From the NCBI RefSeq assembly GCF_003544915.1, contig NZ_CP032097.1:1984001-2048000 (forward strand): 64,000 nucleotides of DNA, written 5' to 3'. The notes under the pieces were generated by a model. It was not told the DNA's origin, made no database searches, and worked only from the letters and a program-made list of their open reading frames with translations. The DNA is from Arcobacter ellisii (GTDB lineage Bacteria > Campylobacterota > Campylobacteria > Campylobacterales > Arcobacteraceae). Each line of letters starts with the position of its first letter. Position 1 is the stretch's first letter. Made by a program: the position numbers and the translations under genes. Shown here one piece after another: positions 20,715 to 29,905 of this stretch.

Positions 20715-21554
20715 TTATCTTCTCCTAAAATTCAAACTTTGTAATAAATCATTTTTAGTAATTATTTCATTGTCATTTAAATCAGCAATTGTTCTTGCAA
20801 CCTTTAAAACTTTATTAATACTTCTAAAGGATAATTGATAATTTATTCTTGCTTTTTCTAAAATATTAAGACTCTCTTCATCTAAAATACAATATTTTTT
20901 TATCTCTTCATCACTTAATTTTCCATTTAACTCTTTTTGTCCTCTTTGTTTTTGTTTTATAAAAGCCTTGATTACATTTTCGTGTAACTCTTTAGAAGTA
21001 ACTTTATTTTTTGAATCATTAAAACTATCATTCATCACAAGATACAAATCAATCCTATCTAAAAATGGTTCACTCAAACGATTCTTATATCTTTGAATTT
21101 CAAGTTCATTACATCTACACTCTTTTACACTTGATAATAAATTCCCACAAGGACAAGGATTCATGGCAGAAATAAAAGTAAATTTCGTTTCATACAAAAT
21201 TTTATTATTTACCCGTGAAATTAAAATTTTATTATCTTCCAAAGGTTCTCTTAATGCTTCTAAAACAGTTTTTGAGAAGTGAGGTAATTCGTCAAAAAAG
21301 AGTAAACCATTATTACTTAAAGCAATTTCTCCCATCTTTGCATTTGAACTTCCACCTCCAAATATTGAAGATTTTGTTGCACTATGATGGGGAGAACGAA
21401 ATGCTCTTATTGGTGAAAAATCAACCTCTTTAAAATCTAAAGCTTGAAGTTTAGCTTTTTCTAAAATCTCTTCTAAACTCATAGGTGGCATTATATATTG
21501 AACTCTTTTTGAAATCATAGATTTTCCACAACCAGGACTTCCCTCCATAATCAA
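20715..21554 (-). pseudogene. comM: comM, C-terminal part (AAA+ ATPase half), separated by island 1
   Basis: This piece carries the Walker A motif GSPGCGKSM, Walker B LLFFDELPHF, and the zinc-binding CPCG...CRCNE segment of the magnesium-chelatase-like ComM helicase. It lacks the N-terminal Lon-protease-like domain, which lies at 35918-36616. Residues before IMEGSPG come from the island. Joined, the two parts give about 505 residues, the normal ComM length, with the junction inside HHL|IMEG. ComM promotes branch migration in natural transformation, so that function is presumably lost or reduced. Confidence 0.9.
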
Positions 21555-21625
21555 ATTATAAGTATGTACTAATATAGATAATGAATCTAAATTTTTTAAA
21601 TTATTTATTATGCTAATATTTAAAT

Positions 21626-22981
21626 ATGAAAATATATATTAACAATGAATGGCACATATCTACCATTATAAATAATGTAAGCATTGAATTCTCACATGCT
21701 AATGCATATAGTAAATATTTAACATTAATTAAAAATTTATCTCCAATAACTATTAAAAATAATATGAGTAGTTTAAATAAATTTTGGATTTGGTCATTAG
21801 CGGTATCTCCAGAGGATAATGAAAGTCTAGCTTATTATATAGCAAGATATAGATTAGATTTAGAAAAAGGTTTTATTATATATGACTATAATAAAGAAGA
21901 AAAAGTAAAATTTCCAATAAGTATAATTAGATCCAATAGTCAAACAACAATTGATAATGAAGTAACAAATATTAAGAATTTTTTTACTTGGTTGTCAGAA
22001 ACTGATGATAAGTTTAATATGAATAGAAATACAATTAATCTAAAAAAAGAATATTATAGAAAAATAAATGGTAAACACTCTGACTATATTAGTACATACA
22101 TAAATAAACTCTCAAGAGAAAGAATCTTAAAAAAAGTCTACAATATACCATCAAATAAAAAAAGAATTGTAAATGTAGAAAAAGCTTTTCCATATGATTA
22201 CTTTATAGAATTGATTAAAATATCAGATATAAGAGAAAAATTATTATATCTTTTAATGGGAGGAACTAGTGCTCGAATATCACAAGTTCTAAATTTAACT
22301 ATATATGACATTGATTACGAGAATATGAATGTTTACTTATCTGATCCTAGTATTGATGATGAGAATCAACGAGGATATTTAGGAGAAACTAGGAAAAAAT
22401 GGCTTTTTGAAAAATATAATATTGATGTAAAATATCAACATCCTCATAATTTGATACAATTTAAATACCCTATTCCCAAAAGACCTAATACACCTCTTTA
22501 TTGGCTAAATGAAGAAATAAAACTTTTATTTTTTGGATTCTTATCAGAATATAATATTTTTCCAGAAAATCAACGTATGCCAATACATCCTTTCTTTTTT
22601 ACTAAAAAGAATGGAGAAAGACTTTTATATAAACCCGTTTATAATAAATTTTTAAAACATTGTGAAATTTTGTCCAACTATTATAATGATAAAAACTTAT
22701 TAACCTTTTCTCCTCATTCTTTAAGACATATGTGGGGAAATTATTTAGCAGAACTATATTCTCTGGCAATTAATATTGAAGATTATTCAAATGCTGAAAA
22801 AATTAAAATTTATGCAAAAGAAGGTATGGGACATTCAAATGAAGATTCAACTAAGTTATACTTTAATATAAATTTTAATAAAGATTTCAAAGATATTACT
22901 TATGAACTATCTTCACTGATTAACCAATATAAACATCTTCCTCCTCAAATTTTTACACAAGGTTTAAAAAATGAAAATTGA
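21626..22981 (+). CDS. Tyrosine recombinase, TnpA-like (first of a trio)
   Basis: The 451-residue protein has the catalytic residues of tyrosine recombinases: Arg at about 217 (TSARISQVLNL), the HSLRH box at about 364, and GHSNEDSTKLYF with the nucleophilic Tyr at about 411. An N-terminal SAM-like domain (about 25-130) precedes it. The next gene starts inside this one (11-bp overlap). In Tn554-type elements all three proteins are needed for integration. The gene lies at the element edge reading inward, as expected. Confidence 0.88.
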   Translation: MKIYINNEWHISTIINNVSIEFSHANAYSKYLTLIKNLSPITIKNNMSSLNKFWIWSLAVSPEDNESLAYYIARYRLDLEKGFIIYDYNKEEKVKFPISIIRSNSQTTIDNEVTNIKNFFTWLSETDDKFNMNRNTINLKKEYYRKINGKHSDYISTYINKLSRERILKKVYNIPSNKKRIVNVEKAFPYDYFIELIKISDIREKLLYLLMGGTSARISQVLNLTIYDIDYENMNVYLSDPSIDDENQRGYLGETRKKWLFEKYNIDVKYQHPHNLIQFKYPIPKRPNTPLYWLNEEIKLLFFGFLSEYNIFPENQRMPIHPFFFTKKNGERLLYKPVYNKFLKHCEILSNYYNDKNLLTFSPHSLRHMWGNYLAELYSLAINIEDYSNAEKIKIYAKEGMGHSNEDSTKLYFNINFNKDFKDITYELSSLINQYKHLPPQIFTQGLKNEN

Positions 22982-23558
22982 TAAAAGAAAATATAATGAC
23001 AATTCTAGAGAATGGAATAATACTAAAGTAGAAGAAAGAAAATTAGCATTAAAAGTAACTTGTCAAAAGATTCTCAAATTACAAGAACCTATTACCTTTT
23101 CACATATAGCTAAAACTATGAAATTATTATATGAAAAGAATATTACATTAAGTGCACAGACTATTTCACAAACAAATATATATAGATCTATATGTAATGA
23201 TATTCTAAATATTGACGATATTCCTGAAAAAAAACGAAAAATTGAAAATACTTCAAGAATTGAACTTTCAAATGAACTTCATAAAAAAAAGATTCTGATT
23301 TCACAACTTACCAGAGAAAATAAAATACTCAGAGAACGAATTCAAAAATCAAATATCCCAGAAAATACATTTAGTGAATATTCTATCAATACAAGAATTG
23401 ATAAGGTATCAATAGAAATTATAAATATACTAATTAATGAACTAATTAAATTAGGTGACTTCTATATTGATAGAAATGGTTTAATCAGAGAAACTGATGG
23501 AAAAATATTTATTTCCAATCAAATATTAGAATTATTTAATATAAAAAAGGAAGCATAA
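22971..23558 (+). CDS. Small TnpC-like accessory protein of the recombinase trio
   Basis: A 195-residue, strongly charged protein with a predicted coiled coil around residues 95-125 (NELHKKKILISQLTRENKIL). Size, coiled coil and position between two recombinases match Tn554 TnpC, which biases orientation and efficiency of transposition. No catalytic residues are seen. It overlaps tnpA by 11 bp and abuts the large recombinase without a gap. Confidence 0.75.
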   Translation: MKIDKRKYNDNSREWNNTKVEERKLALKVTCQKILKLQEPITFSHIAKTMKLLYEKNITLSAQTISQTNIYRSICNDILNIDDIPEKKRKIENTSRIELSNELHKKKILISQLTRENKILRERIQKSNIPENTFSEYSINTRIDKVSIEIINILINELIKLGDFYIDRNGLIRETDGKIFISNQILELFNIKKEA

Positions 23559-26456
23559 ATGGAATACGTAAAATATGTAGATGAATTTCCTGAAATAAAC
23601 TATACTAATAAATATCTAATATTAAAAAAATATAAAAATGATTTCCATATTTTTTACAATGATATACTAAAAGTTTATTTACCACACTTACTCAATATAA
23701 AAACATTAAAATTAAAAACTAGCCATAAAATGATTGAATTATTGAGCAATGGAAATTGGCAAGAGTTAAAATATTATCCACGAATCAGAGAATCAATTAT
23801 TACAGAAGATAAAATACATTTTAAAGATTTTAGAGACTGGAATGATTATTTTATCCATATTGATAGTAAATCATCTTATCCAATTTTTAAAACTACAGAT
23901 ATAAAAAAAAGAACTCATTATGGTCCTGCACCATTCAATCTTATTGCTGAATTTATAATAATTTTAGCAAGTAAAGGAATACTTAAAACACCTTTATATT
24001 CTACTTCATTATATTTCTCTAATAGTCCTTTTGTATTAAATTTTTTTGAGAAATATTTTAAAACAAATCAAATTTATCAAGAATTAAATAATTCACTAAA
24101 TTTTTACTTTAAATCTACTGTAAATAAAACATTTATCAACAGTATAATACTTTTAAGTTCAAATATAAATTATAAGAATATAACTGATAAAAATATAGAA
24201 AATCTTCAAAAATATTATAAAGATAATAACTTAAATTTAACAAAGTATGAAAAGAAAGACAATGTTAATAAAAAAAATGATATTTTCTCATATACTAATT
24301 CTCAATTAGAAAAGCTCCCTCTTATATTTATCAAGCTTGGTGCAAACGTAAACACGATATCACAGAAAAAAGCTAAAAACAAAACCATTGATGATTATTT
24401 CGACTATTCAAAAAAAATTTTAGAACAAAAAAGATTTAATACAAATCCTCAATTCAAAGAAATGGTATTTTCTTTTTTCAAACAACTTTATCTTGTTGAT
24501 AGATTAACAATAGATACAATTAGACAAAAAATTAGAATACTACTTGATTTTTTAAAAGAACTTGTTGAAACTTTTAACCACACATACATTACAAAAGAAA
24601 AAATGCAAAGCTATCTTGATTACCCAATTAATGAGAATACTTATCAAAAATATCTAAAAGAAAAAGAAAAAAAAGGAGTAACTAGTGAAGAACTAATCAG
24701 ATCTCAAGGCATTGTAATTGATTTCTTAAATAGTACAAATCTTTACTATGGAATTTTTAAAGAAAATACTAGAGTTAGATTTAATTCATATAAAGGTGCA
24801 ACTTTATTTAGAGAATCACTAGATGAAGAAGTTTATAATTTAATAATAGATATTTTACTAAATCGTCCACCTTATATAAAAAACTTAAAAAAGTGGGGTT
24901 CTGTACAATGTGATTGGTCCAATTGGTGGCCACATAAAGTAATTCCTTTTTTGCCACTATCTCTATTATTACACTTACATCTACCACTAAGATCTGCTCA
25001 CATACTTAATTTAGATAGAGATAACTTTTTATTACTAAATCCAGATGACTCTATAAAAGGATTTTATATAAATACAGATAAGAACACATCTAAAAAAGAT
25101 TTACATATAATCCCTAATATATATAAAAATGAACTAAATATATATAAGGAGCTGATAAAATTAAATAAAAAAATGTTTCCAAATCTTAAAAAAGTGAAAT
25201 ATAAAAATGATATAAATTCACCTTGGGAGGAATTTTATCCTTTATTTCCAAACTTTGATGGAGATAATGTGATGTCAAGAACAATTTATGAACATTATTT
25301 CAAAATAGTTGTTCTAATGGCCCAATTTGAGATTTATAATAAGAATAAAGATATCTTAATTGCATGGTTTGAAAATTCAACTTATTTTCCAAAATCAATT
25401 AATGAAATTGAAAATTTAAGTGCACGTACTATTCAAACAAAAGTTAAATTATCATTTGGACTACACTCATTGAGAGTTACTGGAGCAACAAGATTATTAA
25501 GGATGGGGTTTCCACCACAAATAATTAGATTATTTACAGGACATAAAGGTGTAAATACATTAATTAATATTTATCTTAAAATTCCTCATAAAGAATTAAT
25601 TGAATCTTATTTTAAAATTAGTGATAATATTAACACTTCTACCCCTAAAGGATTAAACAACTCACTAAGATATATCCCTTCATCAATAGTTTCCCCGATA
25701 AAAAACAAAACACCTGAAAAAATCTTAATGGAACTTAAAAAAAATCATCTTTTTACATTAAAAAGAATAGTTACTGATGTTAGAAAAACAACAAATACTA
25801 GAATTGAGATAGATAATGGATTAGAAGTTATGTCAGAAATACATTGGACTCATTGGCAAAGTTATAGTTTTGGTATTTGTGGAAAACCTGATGTATGTCC
25901 AATTGGAGCAGAAAATAGATGTTCTTTATGTCCTTACTTAGCTACAGGTCCCTTATTTTTACAGGGAGTAATAATAAAAACTCAACAAATTCAAAAAAGA
26001 ATTTTAGTACAAAGTAATATAATTGCAGAGAATAGGAAACTTGGACAATATGAAAAAAATAAATCTTTTCATAAACAACAATCATCTGATATAGAAGAGC
26101 TTGCAGGTTGGTATGAAATTATTAGTTTAATTGAAAAAAAAATAAAAGAAGATATTAAAGACAAAGAATTAGGAAATAAAATTATAAAATCAAAAGAAAG
26201 AGACCTACAACTAGTTTATTATGAAAATGTATCTGAAATTGATGGTCTCATAAAAATTTATGAAGAAGCAAAAATGTTAAATCTTTATAATCCTGATATT
26301 GAAGATACAATTTATAGATTATCTTCAAAAATCATAAAATATTGTATGAATAATAACATTAATGAAATAATTCAATATATTGATGAACCAACAAAAGTAA
26401 TAGAGTGGTTTATACCTCAAAAAGAAATTAAATTTAATAAAAAATATTTAACTTAA
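23559..26456 (+). CDS. Large tyrosine recombinase, TnpB-like, with C-terminal cysteine cluster
   Basis: The 965-residue protein contains a catalytic core with Arg near 477 (LPLRSAHIL), LHSLR near 636 and GHKGVNTLINIYL with Tyr near 671. A C-terminal block at about 774-800 has the cysteines of CGKPDVCPIG and CSLCPYL, probably a zinc site, then a helical tail. Tn554 TnpB is shorter (about 630), so this belongs to a long branch like those in recombinase-trio islands of proteobacteria. The stop is 69 bp from the convergent cargo operon. Confidence 0.87.
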   Translation: MEYVKYVDEFPEINYTNKYLILKKYKNDFHIFYNDILKVYLPHLLNIKTLKLKTSHKMIELLSNGNWQELKYYPRIRESIITEDKIHFKDFRDWNDYFIHIDSKSSYPIFKTTDIKKRTHYGPAPFNLIAEFIIILASKGILKTPLYSTSLYFSNSPFVLNFFEKYFKTNQIYQELNNSLNFYFKSTVNKTFINSIILLSSNINYKNITDKNIENLQKYYKDNNLNLTKYEKKDNVNKKNDIFSYTNSQLEKLPLIFIKLGANVNTISQKKAKNKTIDDYFDYSKKILEQKRFNTNPQFKEMVFSFFKQLYLVDRLTIDTIRQKIRILLDFLKELVETFNHTYITKEKMQSYLDYPINENTYQKYLKEKEKKGVTSEELIRSQGIVIDFLNSTNLYYGIFKENTRVRFNSYKGATLFRESLDEEVYNLIIDILLNRPPYIKNLKKWGSVQCDWSNWWPHKVIPFLPLSLLLHLHLPLRSAHILNLDRDNFLLLNPDDSIKGFYINTDKNTSKKDLHIIPNIYKNELNIYKELIKLNKKMFPNLKKVKYKNDINSPWEEFYPLFPNFDGDNVMSRTIYEHYFKIVVLMAQFEIYNKNKDILIAWFENSTYFPKSINEIENLSARTIQTKVKLSFGLHSLRVTGATRLLRMGFPPQIIRLFTGHKGVNTLINIYLKIPHKELIESYFKISDNINTSTPKGLNNSLRYIPSSIVSPIKNKTPEKILMELKKNHLFTLKRIVTDVRKTTNTRIEIDNGLEVMSEIHWTHWQSYSFGICGKPDVCPIGAENRCSLCPYLATGPLFLQGVIIKTQQIQKRILVQSNIIAENRKLGQYEKNKSFHKQQSSDIEELAGWYEIISLIEKKIKEDIKDKELGNKIIKSKERDLQLVYYENVSEIDGLIKIYEEAKMLNLYNPDIEDTIYRLSSKIIKYCMNNNINEIIQYIDEPTKVIEWFIPQKEIKFNKKYLT

Positions 26457-26525
26457 TTCTAAGTAATATTGAATAATATTCACTAATGAAAATATCTATT
26501 TATATTCCTTCACCATTAAACTTTA

Positions 26526-27101
26526 TTACTTAAAATAATATCTAATGTCTTTTTTTGACATATTATTTGTATTTAGTAAAAGAAGATTATACATTCCCGA
26601 AAGTTTTTGATTTCCTTCTAATGTAATTACAACATGCTTTTCATCTTTATTTTCACAATATTTTGGATTATCAAAAGTAAAAAAAGTTCTACAAACAAGA
26701 GGTCTAAATTGATAAATACTACAAATACCTTTATCTTGATTTAAAAAAGGGCAATAGTCATTTGTATTAATTTTCTCAATATTTTGTCTTTTATATTCAG
26801 TATTTCTTTCTATATATTTAATTTCTAACTCTGAAACGTCAACTGGTATCTTACAACAATGTGAACAACCTTTTTGACATACAGTAATTTCATCAATACT
26901 AGTATTAACTAAATCTGCATATGTATACAGTTTTTTTAATTTTGATAAATCTTTATAATTACCTTTTAGACTATTCATGAAATCTTTTTCTTCTTTTTCA
27001 ACTGAAAAATTAATAGGTCTAAATTTTAATCCTATTTTTTCTTCAGCTTGTTCTTTTGTTTGATACCTTTTTATTATTTTTTCATCAGTTCCAATATTCA
27101 T
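26526..27101 (-). CDS. YkgJ-like cysteine cluster protein, fourth gene of the E2-E1/JAB operon
   Basis: The 191-residue protein has eight cysteines in the YkgJ pattern: Cys75, 79, 82, 83 (CxxxCxxCC), then Cys117, 127, 137 (RPLVCR) and 149. Such proteins are presumed to bind a metal or Fe-S cluster; their biochemistry is poorly known. It starts five bases after the JAB peptidase stop and is last in the operon. A link to ubiquitin-like systems is not something I know from the literature, so its role here, for example as target, redox partner or effector, is open. Confidence 0.8.
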   Translation of the reverse strand: MNIGTDEKIIKRYQTKEQAEEKIGLKFRPINFSVEKEEKDFMNSLKGNYKDLSKLKKLYTYADLVNTSIDEITVCQKGCSHCCKIPVDVSELEIKYIERNTEYKRQNIEKINTNDYCPFLNQDKGICSIYQFRPLVCRTFFTFDNPKYCENKDEKHVVITLEGNQKLSGMYNLLLLNTNNMSKKDIRYYFK

Positions 27102-27105
27102 TTAT

Positions 27106-27576
27106 TTATTCCTTAAAATATTTTATATCATAAAATTTTAAACCGTTAAATGATTTAAACCAGTTTTCTTTTCTTCCCAAAATTAAATAAAGTAATAAGT
27201 TCTGTTGAACTTTACTTTGATAATAATTAACAAAAAATGTTTTATAATCTCTCAAGGACGGCTCTGCCTTCCATTGAGGATGAGTATGCCAATCACCTAA
27301 GTAAGTGATTTGTCCATTACTTTGTTCCCATATTCGTTCAATATTCTCTTGTAAATAGTTTACATTCAGTTCTAAGCCATATTCACTTGAGTTTAAAGGA
27401 TTATCTTCAAAAAAATGAGTGATTTCAATAGTGTTGTTTTGAGGATATAATTTTCCTAAAATAACACCACCTTTTTCTCTATTAAATTCAAACTGACGTA
27501 AAGTTAAAAGTTCTTGTTTCAATTGATTACTGATATAAACTTTTAAATTTTTATTTTGGAATTTGATTTTATTCAT
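27106..27576 (-). CDS. JAB/JAMM metallopeptidase (Mov34/MPN fold), candidate deconjugase
   Basis: The 156-residue protein has a complete JAMM site: Glu34 (REKGGVILG), His97 and His99 (GDWHTHP), Ser107 and Asp110 (PSLRD). In eukaryotes and in CBASS (Cap3) and Bil systems this fold cleaves ubiquitin-like proteins from targets or trims their precursors. It lies four bases after the E2-E1 fusion, so processing or removal of a small protein made by this operon is the natural inference. A role like RadC or cysteine-release JAB proteins is less likely given the neighbours. Confidence 0.9.
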   Translation of the reverse strand: MNKIKFQNKNLKVYISNQLKQELLTLRQFEFNREKGGVILGKLYPQNNTIEITHFFEDNPLNSSEYGLELNVNYLQENIERIWEQSNGQITYLGDWHTHPQWKAEPSLRDYKTFFVNYYQSKVQQNLLLYLILGRKENWFKSFNGLKFYDIKYFKE

Positions 27577-27580
27577 ATTT

Positions 27581-29245
27581 CTAAAAATTTCTTTTAATTA
27601 AAGTATTTTCATTTATAGAATATCCATCTTTTAGATATTTATTTAAATTTTCAATTTCACCAATTGAAGTCCAATGTGTTTCAATTTTTTCATCTAATAA
27701 ATATTTTACAATCATATTTGCAAAATGATTTAAATGCAAATTTGCGTTTAAATATGTATATGGCATATAATTGGAATTACACCCAACATCACTTTTTACA
27801 AATTCTAATGTAGCTTTTCCATCTAAAAATGTGATTTCTTTAAATAAGCTATTCATATTAAATTCTTCACTATTAATTGAATCATCAAATAATAATGAAT
27901 GTCCTATTGATGCAGTAGCTTCAAACCAACAAGATATAACAGCCTTAACATTCCCATTAATCGCATCTCTAATGATTTTTTCTTCAATATGATTTGCATC
28001 GCTTCCTAAGGCAGTTATAATTAAGTCACATTCCGTTAATTTTTCAAATTGATTCTCAACATAATCATCAATTGCATTTATATTAATATCTAAAAACTGT
28101 TTTTCTAAATAAGTTTTAAGTGCTAAAGCTTTATTTTGTTCAAGATACTCCATACCAAGTAAATGTCTTGCTATATTATTTGAACTTAATGTCTCTGGAT
28201 CAATTAATACAATATTGGTACAACCAATTTTAATTAATTTGTGTGCTAATGAAGACCCAACTGAACCGCAACCTACTATGGCAATCTTTTTCCCTTTTTT
28301 ATTTACATTAACATTCATTAAAGTTCCACCTCTTTTATATAACCTACTATTAGAAATATCCATTGCTAATATTCCATAAATTTCTTTGTTTGCATTTTCT
28401 TTATTAAGAAAAGGATTAATAAAATTCATTACATGAGTTGATTTCTTTTCATTAAAATAAATGCCTGCATAATGAATTTCTTTTGTATTTGGTATATTGA
28501 AAGAAAATAAAATAGCGTGAACTACGTTTTTTATCTTTTTAATTTTTTGAAGATTACTTAAATATCCAAGCTTTATAATAAGGTTTTTTAAGTCATCATA
28601 AGTTTTAGGTATGTTGTTTTCTAACTCTTTTTCAAAATTTATATATAGAATTTTATTTTTACTATATTCATAATTTGCACTTTTACAAAATTGTTTTATG
28701 AATTTTTCTTCTTCTATAAAAAGTAATTCTTGAATTTTTGTTTTAACAATATATGCATCAAGTAGTTTAAAAGACTTATATTTAGTAATAAGATCTTTAT
28801 TATAATGAATTTTTCCTCTTGCACTACACCAATAACTGTCGAATTCATCAAAAATTTCATTTTTATCAAATTCATTATTTTCAATTTTACTTAAAAATTC
28901 TTCAAGTCGATTATATGAATCACATAGTAAATCGTAAGGATTTTCATAATATAACTTATCTTCTTCCGCATTTAAACATATTCCATAAGCATTAATTCTA
29001 TCATTAAATTGCTCAATATGTGGGTATCTTAGAAACATGCTTTTATTAGTTGTATAGAATTTTGGATACTTTAATGGGAAATTATGACTGATTTCAGTTA
29101 TAATCTCCACAGAAGATTTATTAATAATGAAAAATTTACTCATTAATAACAAATCTTTACTATCTGATTTAGATGTGTCTATAAAATTTAATTCCTCCAA
29201 ATATCCCTTCGCCAAAAGTTGATTTGAAGTTAAATTATTAGGCAT
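27581..29245 (-). CDS. E2-E1 fusion: ubiquitin-conjugating-like domain plus ThiF/E1 adenylation domain
   Basis: Residues of about 20-130 resemble an E2 fold: the FPLKYPKFY segment, then the candidate catalytic Cys90 in YGICLN, and the NPYDLL helix. A central region of about 170 residues has no clear motif. Residues of about 315-500 form an E1 domain with nucleotide loop GCGSVG (325-330), Asp349, Asn356 and Arg360 (NNIAR), and candidate thioester cysteines Cys439 (ISCWFEA) and Cys489 (VGCNSN). This layout is that of Cap2 in CBASS, but no CD-NTase gene is present. The ATG at 29245 is chosen over a start 15 bases earlier; it overlaps the DUF1508 gene by 8 bp. Confidence 0.85.
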   Translation of the reverse strand: MPNNLTSNQLLAKGYLEELNFIDTSKSDSKDLLLMSKFFIINKSSVEIITEISHNFPLKYPKFYTTNKSMFLRYPHIEQFNDRINAYGICLNAEEDKLYYENPYDLLCDSYNRLEEFLSKIENNEFDKNEIFDEFDSYWCSARGKIHYNKDLITKYKSFKLLDAYIVKTKIQELLFIEEEKFIKQFCKSANYEYSKNKILYINFEKELENNIPKTYDDLKNLIIKLGYLSNLQKIKKIKNVVHAILFSFNIPNTKEIHYAGIYFNEKKSTHVMNFINPFLNKENANKEIYGILAMDISNSRLYKRGGTLMNVNVNKKGKKIAIVGCGSVGSSLAHKLIKIGCTNIVLIDPETLSSNNIARHLLGMEYLEQNKALALKTYLEKQFLDININAIDDYVENQFEKLTECDLIITALGSDANHIEEKIIRDAINGNVKAVISCWFEATASIGHSLLFDDSINSEEFNMNSLFKEITFLDGKATLEFVKSDVGCNSNYMPYTYLNANLHLNHFANMIVKYLLDEKIETHWTSIGEIENLNKYLKDGYSINENTLIKRNF

Positions 29246-29660
29246 ATCTTTTTTCTGCACTTCTTTCTGGTTTAACAGTCACTGTTGCTGCTGTTCCTGT
29301 ATTCGAAGATGAAGTTTCATCTACAAGTACCAAACTTATTCCATGTTTTTTTACAGATTCAATTCCATTGTTTCTTGCTTCTGTTGTAGAATACATTTCA
29401 CTTGTACCAATTATTTTATGGTTTTTTGCACATAAATTAAAATACGGACTTTCATCTTTTGCTACTAATCTTTGATAATTTTCATCATCTTCACAGTTTT
29501 TTCTTACTGATTCAATACCAGTTAATGCATCATGTCTGTTAACATAATTCTCTGATTTTAAAATCACTTGGTGATTCGCAGCCTTTAAAACCCAATGATA
29601 AGGTTGTTCTATACCATCATGTTTATATAAAACATAATATCCATTTTTTTTATCGTTCAA
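29238..29660 (-). CDS. DUF1508/YegP tandem-repeat protein, possible ubiquitin-like modifier or substrate
   Basis: The 140-residue protein has two DUF1508 repeats, about 7-53 and 70-107 (the second with KIIGTSEMYSTTEARNNGIESV), and a flexible tail 113-140 rich in Ser, Thr and Lys ending in RYA. Known DUF1508 proteins such as YegP are small and of unknown function. It is first in an operon with an E2-E1 enzyme and a JAB peptidase, the place where a ubiquitin-like protein or CD-NTase is expected. The start is TTG at 29660 with AAGGAG upstream. Domain call firm; role inferred. Confidence 0.85.
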   Translation of the reverse strand: MNDKKNGYYVLYKHDGIEQPYHWVLKAANHQVILKSENYVNRHDALTGIESVRKNCEDDENYQRLVAKDESPYFNLCAKNHKIIGTSEMYSTTEARNNGIESVKKHGISLVLVDETSSSNTGTAATVTVKPERSAEKRYA

Positions 29661-29683
29661 ATTGAACTCCTTGTGTTAATATG

Positions 29684-29720
29684 TACTAGTATATAGAAAC
29701 TAGTATTAGAATGATACTAA
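29684..29720. promoter_or_regulatory. Repeated ACTAGTAT operator-like sites in a divergent promoter region
   Basis: The 245-bp gap between the DUF1508 gene and the WYL regulator contains ACTAGTAT twice as a direct repeat 14 bp apart (29685-29692 and 29699-29706), followed by an inverted half site GATACTAA. The sites lie upstream of both genes, so autoregulation and control of the operon by the WYL protein are plausible. Confidence 0.45.
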
Positions 29721-29905
29721 AAAAAGAAACAAAAGTCAAATATAGTTCTAAAATAAAAGAATCAAAAGAAATAAATATCAATTTTTTTTCTAAAATTAAA
29801 GAATATATATGTACTAAATATTACAATATATTAAAAATTTACTTGATTTTTTATCATAATTAATGATAAAATACTTTTTATTAATTATAAATAGGACAAA
29901 TAAGT

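Noticed and set aside
26526-29660. Type II CBASS with Cap2 and Cap3
   Set aside because: E2-E1 and JAB genes match Cap2 and Cap3 in layout, but no CD-NTase or cyclic-nucleotide effector gene is adjacent or elsewhere in island 1.
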